Source: Selaginella moellendorffii
Taxonomy: Eukaryota; Streptophyta; Lycopodiopsida; Selaginellales; Selaginellaceae
Assembly (NCBI RefSeq): GCF_000143415.4
Contig: NW_003314264.1
Span: forward strand, 2,701,444 to 2,765,443
Direction: 5' to 3'
Length of the DNA: 64,000 nt
Every line of letters starts with the position of its first letter. The first letter of the stretch is position 1. Of the stretch, positions 34,093-46,802 are shown piece after piece. The position numbers and the translations under genes were made by a program. The notes beneath the pieces are model-generated. The model had not been told where the DNA came from and searched no databases. It saw nothing but the letters and a program-made list of their open reading frames with translations.

Positions 34093-34670
34093 TCACTGCT
34101 GTGCTTTACTTGGCAGTCCAGTTCCTCTGGTTCTGCAATAGTCATCGACAACATGTGCACCACCAAACTATGACGATCCCAGTTCGGCAGAAATCGCGGG
34201 ACTCTCATCACAGTTGGCTACATTAGCATAAGAAAGAAAAAGAGAGATTAACCATTAGTATCCAACCATATCCTAAATATACAAGTTTGCTTAAGTAATG
34301 ACCTTTTCTTTTTGCAAAATTCACATTATCAATTGTCTATCGTCGGTATTGGACCCTCGAAGGATACAGTATTGCCTCCACGTTATTTGATGAATACGCT
34401 CGCTTTTTATTTTCAAAGTTCATCCTTAGTTTCTAAAGTCATGAGGGCAATTCGAATACTGATCAAGAGTGTTAAAGGATGGACTCTTTACTGACTTCCA
34501 GGGAGCTTGGACAGGCATCAGGAGAGGAGCTCCTTAGAGTAGCCAAACGGTCTCAGTAACATAACGTTTCAATACTCGCATTTAACTTTTGAAAACACTT
34601 GGATCCACACGCTTGTGGATGTGAAGATACAGAAGATCAAACTAAAGATCAGACAAAGCTTTAAAACTTC

Positions 34671-35540
34671 TCAGTACATGGCATTGGGTGCCTTGAAACT
34701 CATGCTCCCAGGGAGAGAATCTGTGCCCATATTGCGCTTGGATCCAACACTTGCATGAACAATTCCTCCATTTTCTTCTATTTTCTTATAGACGTCAGAG
34801 TTTCCTGGGTTTCGTATGTCTTCAACAGCGGTTACGAAACTCCGAGAAGATCTACGTGCAACACAAAAGTTAATCAGTCAAGCATGAAATTCTAACCTTA
34901 TATTACCTTTGAAGAAACAGTTTTTTCCATCCTTTGTAACCCGCGTCTCGCAAGTTCTTCTCCGTGACTGCGCGCTGCGACTCGGTTCGCCGCTGGGACA
35001 TCAAATACACTGTCCAGTGCGCGTCGATGAGCTTCCAGTAGAGTGTTCTCATTGACACGATCGCTGTGGCCTTGCCTTGGGCGACCCAGATGTTAAAGTC
35101 TGTTTGATTGAACAAGGAAGCTCTACAAACGCGAAACGACAAGCTTGTGAAGAAGACTAGCTTAAAGCGTACCCATAGTTGTGCTTGGCGAAGTAAGCAG
35201 CGTTGGAGAGCAAAGTCTCGTCCACCTCGAAAACCCAGCTATCGCGGCCATGCCCTCGAACACTTATGCTTTGGGAGAATCTGGTGGCCTGGTAAGCCAC
35301 AAAACTCATGTCCTCGAAGTATCGAGGACCAGTTGTATAGCGACGAACATAGGCCACGCATTCGACTGGAAGAGTCCAGTCTAGGATGTTTCCAGCCTCG
35401 GCATTGAGATGGAAACTTTGGCAGTAGTCATGGACACTCTCGCCCGGGAGTCTGGGAGGGAGATCAAAGCAGTGGGAGAAGGTCGATGCTAGTATCATAA
35501 ACAAGGACGAGAAGCACAATGGATTCTTCGACTTGATCAT
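34671..35540 (-). CDS. HAD acid phosphatase/VSP-like protein with altered catalytic motifs
   Basis: Three exons (35540-35173, 35122-34907, 34851-34671) give 254 residues with an N-terminal signal peptide. It belongs to the plant acid phosphatase (class B, VSP) family of HAD proteins. Motif I reads FEVDETLLSN: the first residue, the phospho-accepting Asp, is Glu (GAG at about 35230). The last motif, which in the paralogue reads VGDNWDTD, is replaced by VGSKRNMGTD, so the metal-binding Asp residues are missing. Motif II (YLMSQRRTES) and the Lys region remain. The protein is probably secreted or vacuolar and catalytically inactive, possibly a storage or binding protein like VSPs. It is a close paralogue of the divergent gene at 36026. 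Confidence 0.85.
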
Positions 35541-36025
35541 CTTGCAATCAGCAGGAAGAACAGGAGGATGGAATGCAGCAAGATGATGGACAGACGTGTT
35601 GCATATATTTATATGTCTTCAAGCTTTTGTCTCATCATTTCAAGTCTCAAAGCTGCAATTCGTTGTGTTGCCAGCTCTGTATATTTGGACTGTAAACAGG
35701 AGAGGCGTGCTTGCTACGTAAAGTAAAAGAGGAATGAATTTTTGTCTTTGCAGAGAAATTTTCCAGGTGTTTTGCCAGAAAATATTTTAGAGAATATATA
35801 CTCAGGAAAACATACGGGTCGCTATATCTTTGCGTAGACAATACGCCCACCGTGTATATGCAGCCTTGTAGTGGTTTCCAAACAACTTTGCCAGCTTACT
35901 ATTGCGCACTTGCGAAAATGACCCAAGAAGTGTCATAACATTATATAAGTGTGTGTGTAGCCACTGAAAATTATCCAAACTTTTGCCTTGAATTCTGTGT
36001 GCTTGCATACTAACTTCTTTGCAAC
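35541..36025. promoter_or_regulatory. Shared region between two divergent HAD paralogues
   Basis: A 485-bp gap between the start codons of two divergent paralogues, so it must contain both promoters. A TATA-like TTATATAAG lies at about 35940-35949, roughly 75 bp before the plus-strand ATG at 36026. On the other side TATATTTATATG at about 35606-35617 could serve the minus-strand gene. These placements are inference. Confidence 0.45.
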
Positions 36026-36896
36026 ATGGTTGTTTCGATTATCTTGTGTTCTTTGCTATTTTCTGCAGTGAGCTCTTTGAATTCCCAGTGCTTTGAGCCT
36101 CCTCCCAGGCTCCCGGGCCAGAAGGTCGAGGAATACTGCGAGAGTTTTCAGATCAATGCCGAGGCTGGGAACATCCGGGAGTGGACGCTTCCCATTGAAT
36201 GCGTGGGTTTCGTTCGTCGTTACACAACTGGTCCTCGATACTTGCAGGACTTGAGTTTCATGGCGGATCAAGCTACGAAGCATGCCCAAAGCATCAAAGT
36301 TCGTGACGATGGCCGGGACAGCTGGGTGTTTGATGTGGACGAGACTTTGCTATCCAATGTTGCTTACTTTGCCAAACACAACTACGGGTACGTGTATTCA
36401 TTTATAGAGATTATAGCTTTTTGATTGGATCTATTCGACTAGAGCTTCCAAGTTCAACCAGACCGACTTTAGCATCTGGATAGAAAAAGGCAAGGCCACA
36501 GCGATCGTGCCAATGAGAACACTCTATCATAAGCTCATCAAAGCAAAGTGGACTGTTTACTTGATGTCTCAGCAGCGAAATGAGTCGCAGCGTGCAATCA
36601 CCGAGAAGAACTTGCGAGATGTGGGCTACAGCAGATGGAAGAAACTATTTCTAAGGTGAGGTTTATACAACTTTGCACCTGCCTTACAAAAATCATTAAT
36701 CAGTGCACCTCGGAGGCTAAACGTGGTTGAAGACATAAACACAGCAGGAAACACTAAATGGTATGGAGAAATTAAATCTTCTGGTGGACGGATTCAAGCT
36801 ACAGTTGGAGACAACTGGGATACGGACTTTGATCCAAATCCTTTCCCTGGAAGCATGGCGTTTAAATCACCCAATGCCATGTACAACATGGCCTAG
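36026..36896 (+). CDS. HAD-superfamily acid phosphatase, class B/VSP type
   Basis: Three exons (36026-36387, 36443-36655, 36704-36896) give 255 residues after an N-terminal signal peptide (VVSIILCSLLFSAVSS). Motif I reads FDVDETLLSN with both catalytic Asp residues. Motif II is in YLMSQQRNES, and the last motif is VGDNWDTD with the metal-binding acids. This copy therefore looks catalytically competent, unlike its divergent neighbour. The end (KSPNAMYNMA) fits the family's 'xPNPMYY' terminus. It is probably secreted or vacuolar. The intron positions match those of the paralogue exactly, which supports a local inverted duplication. Confidence 0.9.
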
Positions 36897-37429
36897 ATCA
36901 TGTTAAACGAGAAATATTTACTGTTACTTGCAAGTGTCAATGGGCACTGAATTTCAAAAGCTTGAAACTGAAGAAGAATGTGAAAGTCGAGTATTGCAGT
37001 GCACAATCCGGCCTCTTATACCATTGTTGAAGAAATGGAGATGGGTAGCTTTGGTGACAACAAGGAATTGTTTCTTAGTCATGCCAAAGCAGCTCCTGGG
37101 TGATAAATGCGCTGATTAACGAAGAATGATGACAAAGAAATTTTGAAAATTTCCATGGGTTCATGGCATTAAATCGTGGCCACGGGATTCAGGGTAACGA
37201 AGAACTTGCTGCTAGTCTGGAAAGTGCCGCCAGAGTTCCCAGGTAGGGCGAGCATGTTCCCGCCCAGAACGGGCCCGCGAACAGCCACATTCTCGCAGAG
37301 GACCTGCTCATCTGACGGCTCCCAACCGCCAGATCGAGTTAACAGGCGAGCACAGCCCGTTAAGGTCAAAGTATCGTGGTTTCCAAGACAAGCTAAAGTT
37401 CTAAACCGTGGCACACTTGAGGATCTCGT
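36897..37429. other. Spacer before the kinase relic
   Basis: No supported gene. Short frames at 36928-37119 (plus) and 37169-37597 (minus) have no recognisable domain. Part may be the decayed 5' end of the kinase relic that follows. Confidence 0.35.
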
Positions 37430-38277
37430 CGCGTCGTCAATTTCAACCAGCTGAAACTGGGGAAACTCGTCAAGAAGGGAGCTATGTATGGACGTGTGTA
37501 CTCGGCTAAGTGGCTTGGATGTAAGTTTGCAGTGAAGATCTTTAAGCAGTTTGATCCAAGCTTTCACAGGGATGAAAGCAGATGAAAGGACTGGCAACTA
37601 TCAAGCATCCCAACATAAATCGAATGGTAGGATTCAGCGAGACTCCGAAGTGCACACATCGTGATGGAATGCACATGAACTTCGAAACTTTCATGCACCA
37701 GCACGGGCAGAGCTTGACTCCAAAGGATCAGATCTACTCCATGCTACAGATGGAATGAAATTCTTGCACGCTAAAGAAGTGTTTCATCGGGATCTCAAGC
37801 CCAAGAACATTCAGGTAGAGCTGCATCATGATCGTCGACATGGAGATCTAGATGGCTCGCGAGCGATCGTCAAAATATCTGGTGAGAACAGATTTTGCGA
37901 CGGGAAGAAAAAATCTGACGGCTCGAGCTGGAACTCTCGGCTACATGGCTCGAGAAGTTAATGACACCGGCTCCACAGGCTACTCGAGAAAAGCCGACGT
38001 TTACTGCTTTGGCATGGTTTGCTACCGTGTTTTTACAGGAAGCGCTGGTTATGATGCAAATCTCACATACATGCTGCACAAGCGACCTGAGTTCCCTCTA
38101 GAGTGCTCAATCTCGCTGAGAAATCTCATACAGAAGTGCTGGAGTCAACGGCCGGCCTTGCGTTCATCGTTTGATGACATTTGCAGTACCCTCGTTGACT
38201 TGATGATTCAAGTTTCAGGAGTGCAGCAGCTCGGATCAATCACAGCGTTTACAGCACGCCTGTCTCAAGGTTTCTAA
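37430..38277 (+). pseudogene. Broken protein kinase gene
   Basis: Kinase motifs appear in order but in different frames. A glycine-loop/lysine segment (YGRVYSAKWLGCKFAVKIF, about 37480-37560) is followed by a frame change to a helix-C-like segment (TIKHPNINRMVGF). The catalytic loop FHRDLKPKNIQ lies at 37785-37815 in another frame. The last frame (37852-38277) has TDFATGRKN where DFG is expected, GTLGYMAREV where APE is expected, and the C-lobe KADVYCFGMV. The loss of Gly from DFG, a damaged APE and at least two frame breaks without clear splice sites indicate a pseudogene. The last 140-codon frame is still open, so a truncated product cannot be excluded. Confidence 0.75.
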
Positions 38278-38435
38278 ATCCTCCAAGTAGTTTGGAATAA
38301 GCACTTCATCACTGTGTTCTTCTTGTATATTATACTTAAAGATTTTTTGTTAATATAGTTTTGACTTTTTCGTTTATTAAATATTGTGATTAAAGTCATT
38401 CAGATGACAATAACCGACACCCACAAAGAAAGAGC

Positions 38436-39239
38436 GTGGAGATGGTTGCAGCCACCACCACCACCAACAATAACAACAAATGGCATGCCACAATTGCAGT
38501 GTACCCCTGTTGCATTCATGTCACCTTGATGAGCACCCATAATGCACAAAAGTTTGAAAATGAGCTCCACCGAGAGCTTTGGGAAGCCAACCAAGTTTGC
38601 AAGAAAAATAGAAAAGTCTGGCTAGGAGATGTTTGCCTTGGGTCACTCCTGATCCTCACTCCCAATGGACATTGTCTCATCCTCATCTGGAGAACTGGCA
38701 CCTCGGTCATCTGTCACAACTTGGAAACCGGCAAAAGAGAGCCTCAAATTGATCCAGCAGATATCACCAACACATTAGTTGATATGTTCTTCTCAAACTT
38801 TTGGGCCACTATCTGGTACTGGGCTGCAGAAATCTTATGCAAGCTGAGTGGTTTCTCCAAGGGAAAGATTCTAATGAACTGGAAACAAGCTCTCTTTGGA
38901 CAGGGACTTGAGGGAGAGGAATGGAAGAGTCACCACACTGTTTATGTGTGGAATTTGCTAAGGAGGACCATTTTAACCGAGATATGGTGGCTTTACAATT
39001 GCTCTTTAGTGGAAGATACCAGCAAAGTGAGCGCAAGATACCTTGTCCAGCAGATCTGGCTGAGCTTGAGGCTCTATATACTGCTTGAGTGGAGCCAAGT
39101 CATCAAGGAAAAAGATGAAAAGCTGGCTGAAACTTTCAAAAAGAGGTGGCTTACCAATGGGTTTGCCAGAATCATGACAAGAAACTGGGTGCTGTGGATA
39201 TGGGAGGAGCCACTCTTGATTTCCATGCTCAACTTTTGA
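38436..39239 (+). mobile_element. Retroelement-derived ORF (reverse-transcriptase zinc-binding-like), uncertain
   Basis: An unbroken 267-codon frame. The Trp-rich centre (FWATIWYWAAEILCKLSG, then VYVWNLLRRTILTEIWW and YLVQQIWLSLRLYILLEWSQ) resembles the region after reverse transcriptase in plant LINE-type elements (zinc-binding RT-tail domain, pattern 'hhWxIWxxRN'). The resemblance is by eye and weak. No RT catalytic domain, poly-A tail or target duplication is visible nearby. The N-terminus has an Asn/Thr-rich low-complexity stretch. It could instead be an orphan gene. Confidence 0.35.
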
Positions 39240-39357
39240 GAGTGGAGATCTCAGCTTATTCAATAGATCAATCAATTGAGCTACATGGATAAAGAAACTT
39301 TTTTGAGTCATCTTCAAAGAATGTAAAGAAAGAAGAATGGAAACTAGTTCCTTTTCT

Positions 39358-42119
39358 TCAGACTTTGGAGACATCAAGGATGTGAACAGCATTACCAATG
39401 AGTAGCTTGTGTCGACCAGAGTGTAGAAACCTTTTCCCATTTCTCCGGACACTGCTTAGGTGCTTGCATGGATCGATGCCAAAAATGAGCCTTTGAGTCG
39501 TGTCTGATTCCAAATGGACCTTCTGGAATGCAATGAGTTGCTTGAGAGGAGCTCCCTCCACTGGTGGTGGAGCTGAGAAGATTAGCACTGAGTGGCTTCC
39601 AGACCTGGGACCGAGATTGCTTACTTCCACGCTCACTTGGAACAAAATGCTGTTGCAAGTTTCCAGATCATCCGCTGGTAAATGAAAGCAACCAAATTCA
39701 GCTTCACTCCTATTTACTGTTGGACAGTCTCTGGAGTTTCTTGTGTTGCTCTTGAAGAAGGAAAGCCTCGTTGGTGCCAAAAGAAACTTGTACAAGTAAG
39801 TGGAGTAAGACAATCCATCACCAAAGTTATAGAGTGGTGTCCCTGTGTAGAATCGATAACTTCTCCCTGGATATCCTGACGGTGGATTGGGCCTCATCCG
39901 CATATCCAACATGGAAACATTTGTAAATTCCTCATGGTACCAAGTATTTGGCAAGCGACCACCTAGTTTTAGATTCAATCCTTATAAATTCTAAGCTTGC
40001 AAGAAGGAAAGAAAGTGAAGGAATACCTGGATTGTAAGCTCCAAAAACAACATGAGCAAGAGCAGCACCTCCAGACTGACCAGGATACCCGATCCAAATA
40101 ACACTTGAGATTCGTGAGTTGTCTTTGAAAGTTGAGATATCAACAGGCCCCGCAGACATGATCACAAGAACAATAGGACAAGTGACAGCATTTGCAATGT
40201 TGGAGACAAGTTGAGACTGCATTCCTGGAAGAAGCAAACTGGTTCTATCGAAGGTCTCTCTCTCCTGGGACTGGTCAAGGCCAACCACCAAAACCACAGC
40301 ATCTGCCTTGGTTGCCACCTCAACCGCTGATGCTACTAGATCACCTTCACTGCATGCTACATCTCTGCAACCTGGTGAGTAAAGGATGTTATTGTTGTAG
40401 ATTTGCATGCCTTGCAAAGGTGAGACGTACTTGCATGGAATTCCTACAAAAAGAATTATTACCATAAGAAAATCTAGAGAGTTTTGAAGAAGTTAATCTT
40501 TCACCTTCATAGTTTCCAAGCATCGTATAAGTTGCATTTGCATTTGGTCCTATGAGAGCCACGGTTTTCAAGGCTGTGGATAAAGGTAGGGAGCCATCAT
40601 TTTTGAGGAGGACAACTCCTTGGAGAGCGGCATCTAGAGCAAGCTGCTGGTGATCATTACTGCAGATATCAGTTGCTCCTAGCGATGAATATGGTCGAGT
40701 GTTTAGATCACCATCAAACAATCCAAGACGCATTCTGGTTCTCATGAGATTGGAGATTGCATGGTCAAGGTCAGCCTCAGTGACCTTCCCAGCTTGAAGT
40801 GCTGACTTTGCATGCTTGCCAAGAAAAGTTCCACAATTAAGATCAAGGCCTGCAAGTCACTATATAAGAACTTGATGATCTTCCCAATTATTTATCAAAC
40901 TTTTACCTGCGAGGATGGAATCAGCAACTGCATCTTCAGCTGAGGGAGCATACGTTGTGTCCTCGAAAAGAACTTGAAGAGCATCACAATCAGAAACTAT
41001 ATATCTGGAGAAACAAGAAGTAAAAGAGTGATTTGTCTTGACAAGAAAGAAGAACAAACCCATTGAATCCCCAGCTATTTCGCACTGTTTCTGTGAGCAA
41101 ACTTCGATCGGCACAAGTTGGGACACCATTCACCCGGTTATAAGAGCACATCACACTGCTCACTCGGCCATCCTCAATGCAACTTTGGAAAGGTGGGTTG
41201 TAAGTGTCGACTAAGTCCTGTTCACTCACCTGCAAGAAGCTCACAAGAGAAAGCATATAGTGCTCACTACACAGTGAAAAGCAAAGAAAAGAGATAAGAA
41301 AGAAGTCCAAGACTATACCTCCGCATTGAAGTGGTATCGATCCATACCTTTCCAATTGTCCATGTCATAGGCTGTAAGATGCTTGCAGCAAGCTGAGACC
41401 TTGAGGAAACCATCACTCGCGGATCCCCCGTATGCTCCTCCTTGAAGTCCTCTCACGTACAGGGACGCAAATTTGCTGGCAAGTAGAGGGTCTTCTCCGG
41501 GAGTCTCCTGGCCTCGTCCCCATCTTGGATCGCGAAAGATGTTCACGTTTGGACTCCAAAACGTCAGACCAGCTCTTCCCAAGTTGTGTAGCGCCCGGGC
41601 CTCGCTTGACACAGCCTGCATTGCAGGAATTCTCATGGATAAGTTCGTTGGTCTAGATAGACAAAGATTTCTAGAACTTGACACAAAACTTACCTCTCCG
41701 ATTGAATAGAAGAGTGTGGAGTTGAATGACGCTGCCATGGCTATCGGCATTGGAAAGCTTGTAGCAGCCGGAGCAAGACCACCAAACTGGACTCCCGGAC
41801 TGGAAGCTACACCGTGGAGAGCTTCTTGCCACCACTGATAGCTAGGAACTCCAAGCCGGGGAATGCCTTGAGCAGCATTCACCATCTCGTCCACTTTCTC
41901 GTCCAGAGTGAGCCTCGAAACCAAGTCTTGGACGCGAACATCAACGCCGAGCTTGGTATCACAGAATGGAAACGAGCCGAGGCTGGCATTGCTGGAAACA
42001 TCGCAAGCATACCTCGGTTGAGCTGTTGAAACTCTAGCATTTGAAAGAATCACCACCACCACCACCACCACGAGGACTAGATTCCACCGGGAAAAATCTC
42101 TTCTCCTTCTTCTTCCCAT
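39358..42119 (-). CDS. GH3 beta-D-xylosidase/alpha-L-arabinofuranosidase (BXL-like)
   Basis: Seven exons (42119-41694, 41615-41319, 41229-41060, 41004-40907, 40849-40505, 40443-40027, 39962-39358) give 785 residues. I chose the Met at 42119 (MGRRRRRDF), followed by a hydrophobic signal segment; an in-frame ATG at 42149 would add a Lys-rich leader. The N-terminal GH3 domain has [10 protein letters not shown], the [10 protein letters not shown] motif and the catalytic Asp in IVSDCDAL, which spans the exon 3/4 junction region. The C-terminal GH3 domain ([18 protein letters not shown]) and a fibronectin-like end follow. Plant members release xylose or arabinose from wall polysaccharides in the apoplast. 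Length (about 770-790) matches the family. Confidence 0.93.
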
Positions 42120-42149
42120 CTTCTTCTTCTTCTTCTTCTGGGTCGTCAC

Positions 42150-43740
42150 TCACAATCGAGAAGTGCGTCGAGCTTAAAGCCATTGTTTTGTGGCGATAAT
42201 TGACGGGCAAGACACGCACGGCGCGGGTCCCTATCCACGATTCCCTTGCTCGTAAAAAGCTCTCCTCCATAGCCTGCTCTTCTCTTGGCCTCTGTCGCAC
42301 TAAATGCTTTTGGAAAACTCAGTCTGCCCATTGCACCGTCCATACCTAGCAGCAGTCGTGACAATTAATCTTCTATCTGCCCCTCCTCTTTGAATTTTTT
42401 TGTTCTTGTAAGCACTGCTTGTGGGTGAAGTGGTCATCAATGGAGCTCGTGGGCTCCTTCTTAGTATATGCCAAGTCCACACACCAAGTGATCCGTGATT
42501 TATCCTTGCACTTCACTGTCTAGAGATATAGTTCTCAAACTCCACTCAAGAGAAAGTGTCTTTAAAGTTGAAAGTTTCAACTCCACTCAAGAGAGAAAGC
42601 GTTTTTCAAGTTGAAAGTTTCAACCAGAAAGCTCTCCGGAGTACTTTTTGTTTGCTTTCACGCACACAATCCATAAAGAAGAAATTGTTGCGGGCGCTAT
42701 GCAATATAAACCTAGAGCTCCCAGTTCTACTTTCGCAAAATATTATTGAATTCCTAGGATATTCATGTATCTCTCCCCGGGTTGCTGGAATCCAAGCGGA
42801 AGCTAGGTCTCTTACAACAGGTACGCTTGTCATTTCCCTCTCCAACCTTATGTGAATTCCAGGCCCCGAAACCTCGGCTGCTACAGTCAAAGTCCGCAAG
42901 CTCGTTATCGTCGTCCTTGGCGTCCAAAGGCAGCGGCTTGAAGGTGTTTTCTTCAAGTTCTATATGGACATGGAAAAAAACTAATATCACATACTTGTTT
43001 GTATGCCAACTACAAGAAAGTTATTTCTTTTTCTTGGGAAATTAGAACACTTCATGACATTCTCCATGTGCAATCACAAATTCGTTGCAATACATCCTCA
43101 TTACAAAACTTGGCCATTTGGTGGTTTTACAAAAGATCTGGATTTCTTATGTGGATGAATTTATTTTACAAAAGATCTGGATTTCTTATGTGGATGAATT
43201 TATTTTACTGCCATTCCATTTTTGCATAAATATGCATATTTATTAAAACTTCATTTCATATGAAAACTTTGTTATATACATTAATTCAATTATAAATTTT
43301 AAGTGAATGAAACAATAAAATTCACCTGAAACAATGAAGAAATAAATGAAAAAGGTGACAAATGCCAAAGGCTATTTTGTGAAGTCAACTCTAGAACATA
43401 CTCATGCCCAAAACACTTTTAGCAATCTTTCCATTCTAATTTGAGCTTTGTGCCTGTAGTGGTTTGGTGTTTTTATTTTTTGTACACGGAGCCTCTCCTT
43501 CCACAAAAGCCCAGCGAGAATAGTTTGTCCTCCCTCGTCATCGGCCAGGGTGAAAAAGACTTCTTTTGAGTTATCGTTTGATCGAGGATGGTCGGTAGCA
43601 GCCAACAAGTGGTCTCCTTGACTCTACCAAAAAATAAAAGAAAGAAAAAGTGGATGACTGACCGAGCTCAAGTGCGATCTTCAACATTCTCAAGCGGTGG
43701 CTACACCAAACGCTTGACTTCACACTCTAGTCCGCACACA
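42150..43740. other. Spacer between GH3 gene and reductase copy 1
   Basis: No supported gene. It holds the GH3 promoter, AT-rich DNA with a 39-bp tandem repeat, and a member of a dispersed repeat (43055-43365) that recurs at 47523-47795. From about 43480 the sequence is the upstream part of the duplicated block and matches 52200-52380. Confidence 0.5.
43055..43365. repeat. Dispersed repeat, copy A (with internal 39-bp tandem repeat)
   Basis: Sequence from CATTCTCCATGTGCAATCAC onward matches 47523-47795 in the same orientation with moderate divergence, through TTCTTATGTGGATGAATTTA, TGAAAACTTTGTTA and AACAATAAAAT. Inside this copy a 39-bp unit (TTTTACAAAAGATCTGGATT...) is tandemly repeated, with units starting at 43125 and 43164. 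There are no coding traces; a non-autonomous element or satellite-like relic is possible. Confidence 0.75.
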
Positions 43741-43747
43741 TATAAAG
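43741..43747 (+). promoter_or_regulatory. TATA box of reductase copy 1
   Basis: TATAAAG, 67 bp before the ATG at 43814, in a context (CCGCACACATATAAAGGCCA) kept in the second copy at 52360-52366. The conserved context across both copies supports a core promoter element. Confidence 0.6.
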
Positions 43748-43813
43748 GCCAGTGACATTGCTTTCTCATTCTTCGTCTCAACCAGTATCTCGCAAAAAAA
43801 CCACTCCAACGTG

Positions 43814-45109
43814 ATGGCGCACAAGGCAATCCAAGTGATGGGATTCAACGCCGCGAACCCAGTCTTGGTGTGCCAAGTCGCAACTGTGCAAACTCCAAAG
43901 CCCGGGCCAGACGAGGTGCTGCTCAAGATTCTCTGCCGCCCCGTCAATCCTTCTGATGTGGTCTCGTTGATGGGCATCTATCCAGGCGACTACAAGTTCC
44001 CGTATGTCCCTGGCTTCGAAGGAATGGGAAAGATTCACAAGGTAACGCGCTTGTGCTTTCTCTCCAAAGAGAACTTTAATGTGAAACCTTTTGCCGCAGG
44101 TTGGAGCAAATGTGAGTGGCTTGAGCGTGGGGCAGCGGGTGTTCCACACTGGACCCGGAGGAACTTGGCAAGAGTTCATGGTAACTTCGCCAAGGAACTT
44201 GACATTGGTGCCGGATTCCATCTCGGACGAAGTTGCTGCGCAGTACTACGTGAATCCGTGGACAGGTACTACTGTCCTTGAGTTAGTCAATATCTATCGT
44301 TTTCTCTTTCTGTTGGAAGCATATGCGATGCTTCAAACACTCAAGGTGCCAGAGGGAGAGTACGTACTGCAGACTGCGGCCGCATCTGTGCTTGGGAGAA
44401 TGTTTATCCAAATCGCTCGTCACCAAGGCATCAAGGTGATTTTTGCTCCTCTTTTGAAACTACTGGTGATTTCTCAAGTTCCATCCAACAGACAATCAAC
44501 TTGGTCAGGCGAAACGAGCAAAAGGAGGAGCTTAAAGCGCTCGGGGCCGACGTAGTGATCAACTTCAAAGAGGAAAACGTACTTGAGATCGTGAGAGAGG
44601 TAACCAAAGGAAGGATGGTTTATGGAGCTACCGATTGCCTGGGAGGCAAAACCACGAAGGTATCATACAATGTTCCATGAAAGCCTATAAGTTTTTCTTT
44701 TCTGGCTTTCCAAGCTTGTGAGCACGACAGTGAGGGACGAAGGCACCATCTTGGTGTACGGGCTCTTGGACGGCGAGGACATCAGCGCAAACCCTCCAGA
44801 CGTGATCTTTAGGCACGTCCGCGTTCGTGGCTTCCACTTGACCCGCTGGATCGCAAAGCTCGGCGTCCCCGAGCAAAAGAAGCTCGGTGCGAAGATCTGG
44901 GAGCTCCTGGAGAAGAAGGTGATCACTCCATTGACAGGGGAGAAGCTCCCGCTGGAGAAGATCCAGGAAGCCATCGTCAAGAGCCAGGTAAGAGAAGAAT
45001 TCCTTCCATTGAGACTTCGAAATAACAGTCCGAAGCTTATGAACAAAATAATTCCTTCTTCTTGCAGACACCAGCGAGAGGTGGAAAGATTCTCCTAACG
45101 AGCTACTGA
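43814..45109 (+). CDS. Quinone oxidoreductase-like MDR protein, copy 1
   Basis: Six exons (43814-44041, 44100-44265, 44320-44435, 44492-44659, 44715-44987, 45068-45109) give 330 residues, standard for zinc-free medium-chain dehydrogenase/reductases of the quinone-oxidoreductase/enoyl-reductase type. The N-terminal GroES-like part has CRPVNPSDV and PGFEGMGKI. The nucleotide part has QTAAASVLGRMFIQIARHQGIK, where AxxSxxG replaces the classic glycine motif, followed by LVRRNEQKEELKALGADVVI, whose Arg residues fit NADPH. No zinc-binding Cys cluster is seen. The substrate is unknown; 2-alkenal or quinone reduction is likely. The gene is tail-to-tail with the broken CCoAOMT copy, with stops only about 50 bp apart. 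Confidence 0.88.
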
Positions 45110-45161
45110 AGAGCTATCTGTGGAAGAACAATAAGAACTGTAGGTGGCGATTTGGTTTTTA

Positions 45162-46358
<1,197 letters not shown>

Positions 46359-46802
46359 AATGTGCACGGAGAACCAAGCAAACTCCTACAGACTGTGATG
46401 TAATTGGCTTCCACCTTTCACATTCAGTTCCGTACTTCTCAAGCACGTCAAGTCTGGAAGACACAGAGAAAACTCCCGTGGGTCTTGCACAGAAAATAGC
46501 CGCTGCTGCTGTTGCTGCCACTCAAGGATCAAATCAATCAGTCACCATTTATGAGAGAAGATCTCAAATGGAAGGATTTAAGAGATATTCTTTAAAACAA
46601 GTATAATGGGATTTTAGTAACCATTGGTTTGATTTTAATTCGAACCACTTACTTCTATATATAAACTAAAGTTTTTAAATTAATTGATATATATGTTTTT
46701 TGTGCACTCACATTGGAGGAAGCGAGGGGCAGGGAAATATGCCTCGCAATGCAATATAAAATACAGAGACGAGGAGTTTGCATATTACCAGTCCCTGTAA
46801 CA

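Noticed and set aside
37169-37597. A 142-codon minus-strand frame
   Set aside because: It overlaps the glycine-loop part of the plus-strand kinase relic and shows no domain.
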